NCBI RefSeq assembly: GCF_023652955.1
Contig: NZ_JAKLOY010000001.1
Location: 372,001-436,000, forward strand
Direction: 5' to 3'
Source: Geomonas sp. Red32
Lineage (GTDB): Bacteria > Desulfobacterota > Desulfuromonadia > Geobacterales > Geobacteraceae
DNA length: 64,000 nt
Position 1 is the stretch's first letter. Every line of letters begins with the position of its first letter. The notes below the pieces were generated by a model, which did not search any database, was not told the origin of the DNA, and saw only the letters and a program-made list of their open reading frames with translations. Shown piece by piece: positions 63,961-64,000 of this stretch. The position numbers and the translations under genes were made by a program.

Positions 63961-64000
63961 TCAGAGCTGGCTTTTCTCCTTGAGCTCGCGGATGAGCTCG
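63961..64000 (-). CDS. C-terminal end of a gene entering from the right edge
   Basis: The minus strand reads ELIRELKEKSQL and a stop (63963-63961). The residues have the heptad look of a coiled coil. Nothing more of the gene is in the window. Confidence 0.45.
   Translation of the reverse strand, partial: ELIRELKEKSQL

Overview
The window looks like a chromosomal segment of a Geobacter-type bacterium (Geobacterales/Desulfuromonadota, close to Geobacter, Citrifermentans or Geomonas). This is inferred from the high GC, the c-type cytochrome genes beside a haem cluster, the di-haem peroxidase, the many PAS/Cache sensor kinases, two FNR-type sites, a sigma-54 style promoter and activator, and the BcrC/HgdB-type ATP-driven reductase pair. 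No database search was possible, so family names rest on motifs read from the translations.

Layout. (1) 0-1.5 kb: a metallo-beta-lactamase-fold hydrolase running off the left edge and a divergent small cupin share a perfect FNR box. (2) 1.5-8.5 kb: haem/sirohaem synthesis on the minus strand. A promoter at 8530-8502 drives precorrin-2 dehydrogenase (TTG start), ccsB/hemX, hemA and hemC up to a terminator; the fused cobA-hemD gene and hemB follow. (3) 8.8-9.7 kb: trxA and a TlpA/ResA-like thioredoxin. (4) 9.8-16.7 kb: gcvT-gcvH-gcvPA-gcvPB-lipM-(small PAS/Zn protein)-lipA, a glycine-cleavage plus lipoylation gene string. (5) 16.8-20.0 kb: a small membrane protein, a 2-hydroxyacyl-CoA dehydratase-like protein with its activase, a di-haem cytochrome and a metallopeptidase. 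(6) 20.2-21.9 kb: a CDF-like transporter with mobB, then tRNA-Asn and tRNA-Arg. (7) 21.9-29.4 kb: an accessory stretch with an orphan ParB, a GNAT-histidine-kinase-like fusion, a broken TetR fragment, a large frameshifted TPR-like gene and a nucleoside deoxyribosyltransferase. (8) 29.4-38.2 kb: a laminin-B-like lipoprotein, an alginate-export-type porin, a three-part MFS/acyltransferase/acyl-ACP ligase translationally coupled to an amidohydrolase, and a sigma-54 activator. (9) 38.2-59.1 kb: sensors and stress genes: a Cache sensor with a Cys-rich tail, an MCP, an aldo/keto reductase, the Ric/YtfE iron-sulfur repair protein, a di-haem peroxidase, three large histidine kinases, PBP4-type DacB, dodecin and several very small membrane or Cys-rich proteins. 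(10) 59-64 kb: a lipoprotein with two OmpA domains, higBA, a DUF4382 lipoprotein, an LprI-like protein and the tail of a gene entering from the right.

How it fits together. Haem, sirohaem, thiol redox and cytochrome assembly genes form one functional block that supplies the c-type cytochromes. The lipoylation genes sit with the enzyme (GcvH) that needs the cofactor. The oxygen/NO-linked genes (FNR-box pair, Ric, peroxidase) and the many sensor kinases suggest an anaerobe adjusting to oxidative and nitrosative stress. The most unusual material is the 21.9-29.4 kb stretch. It has signs of gene decay (a TetR fragment and a frameshift) around a multidomain protein whose architecture I do not recognise as a described system.
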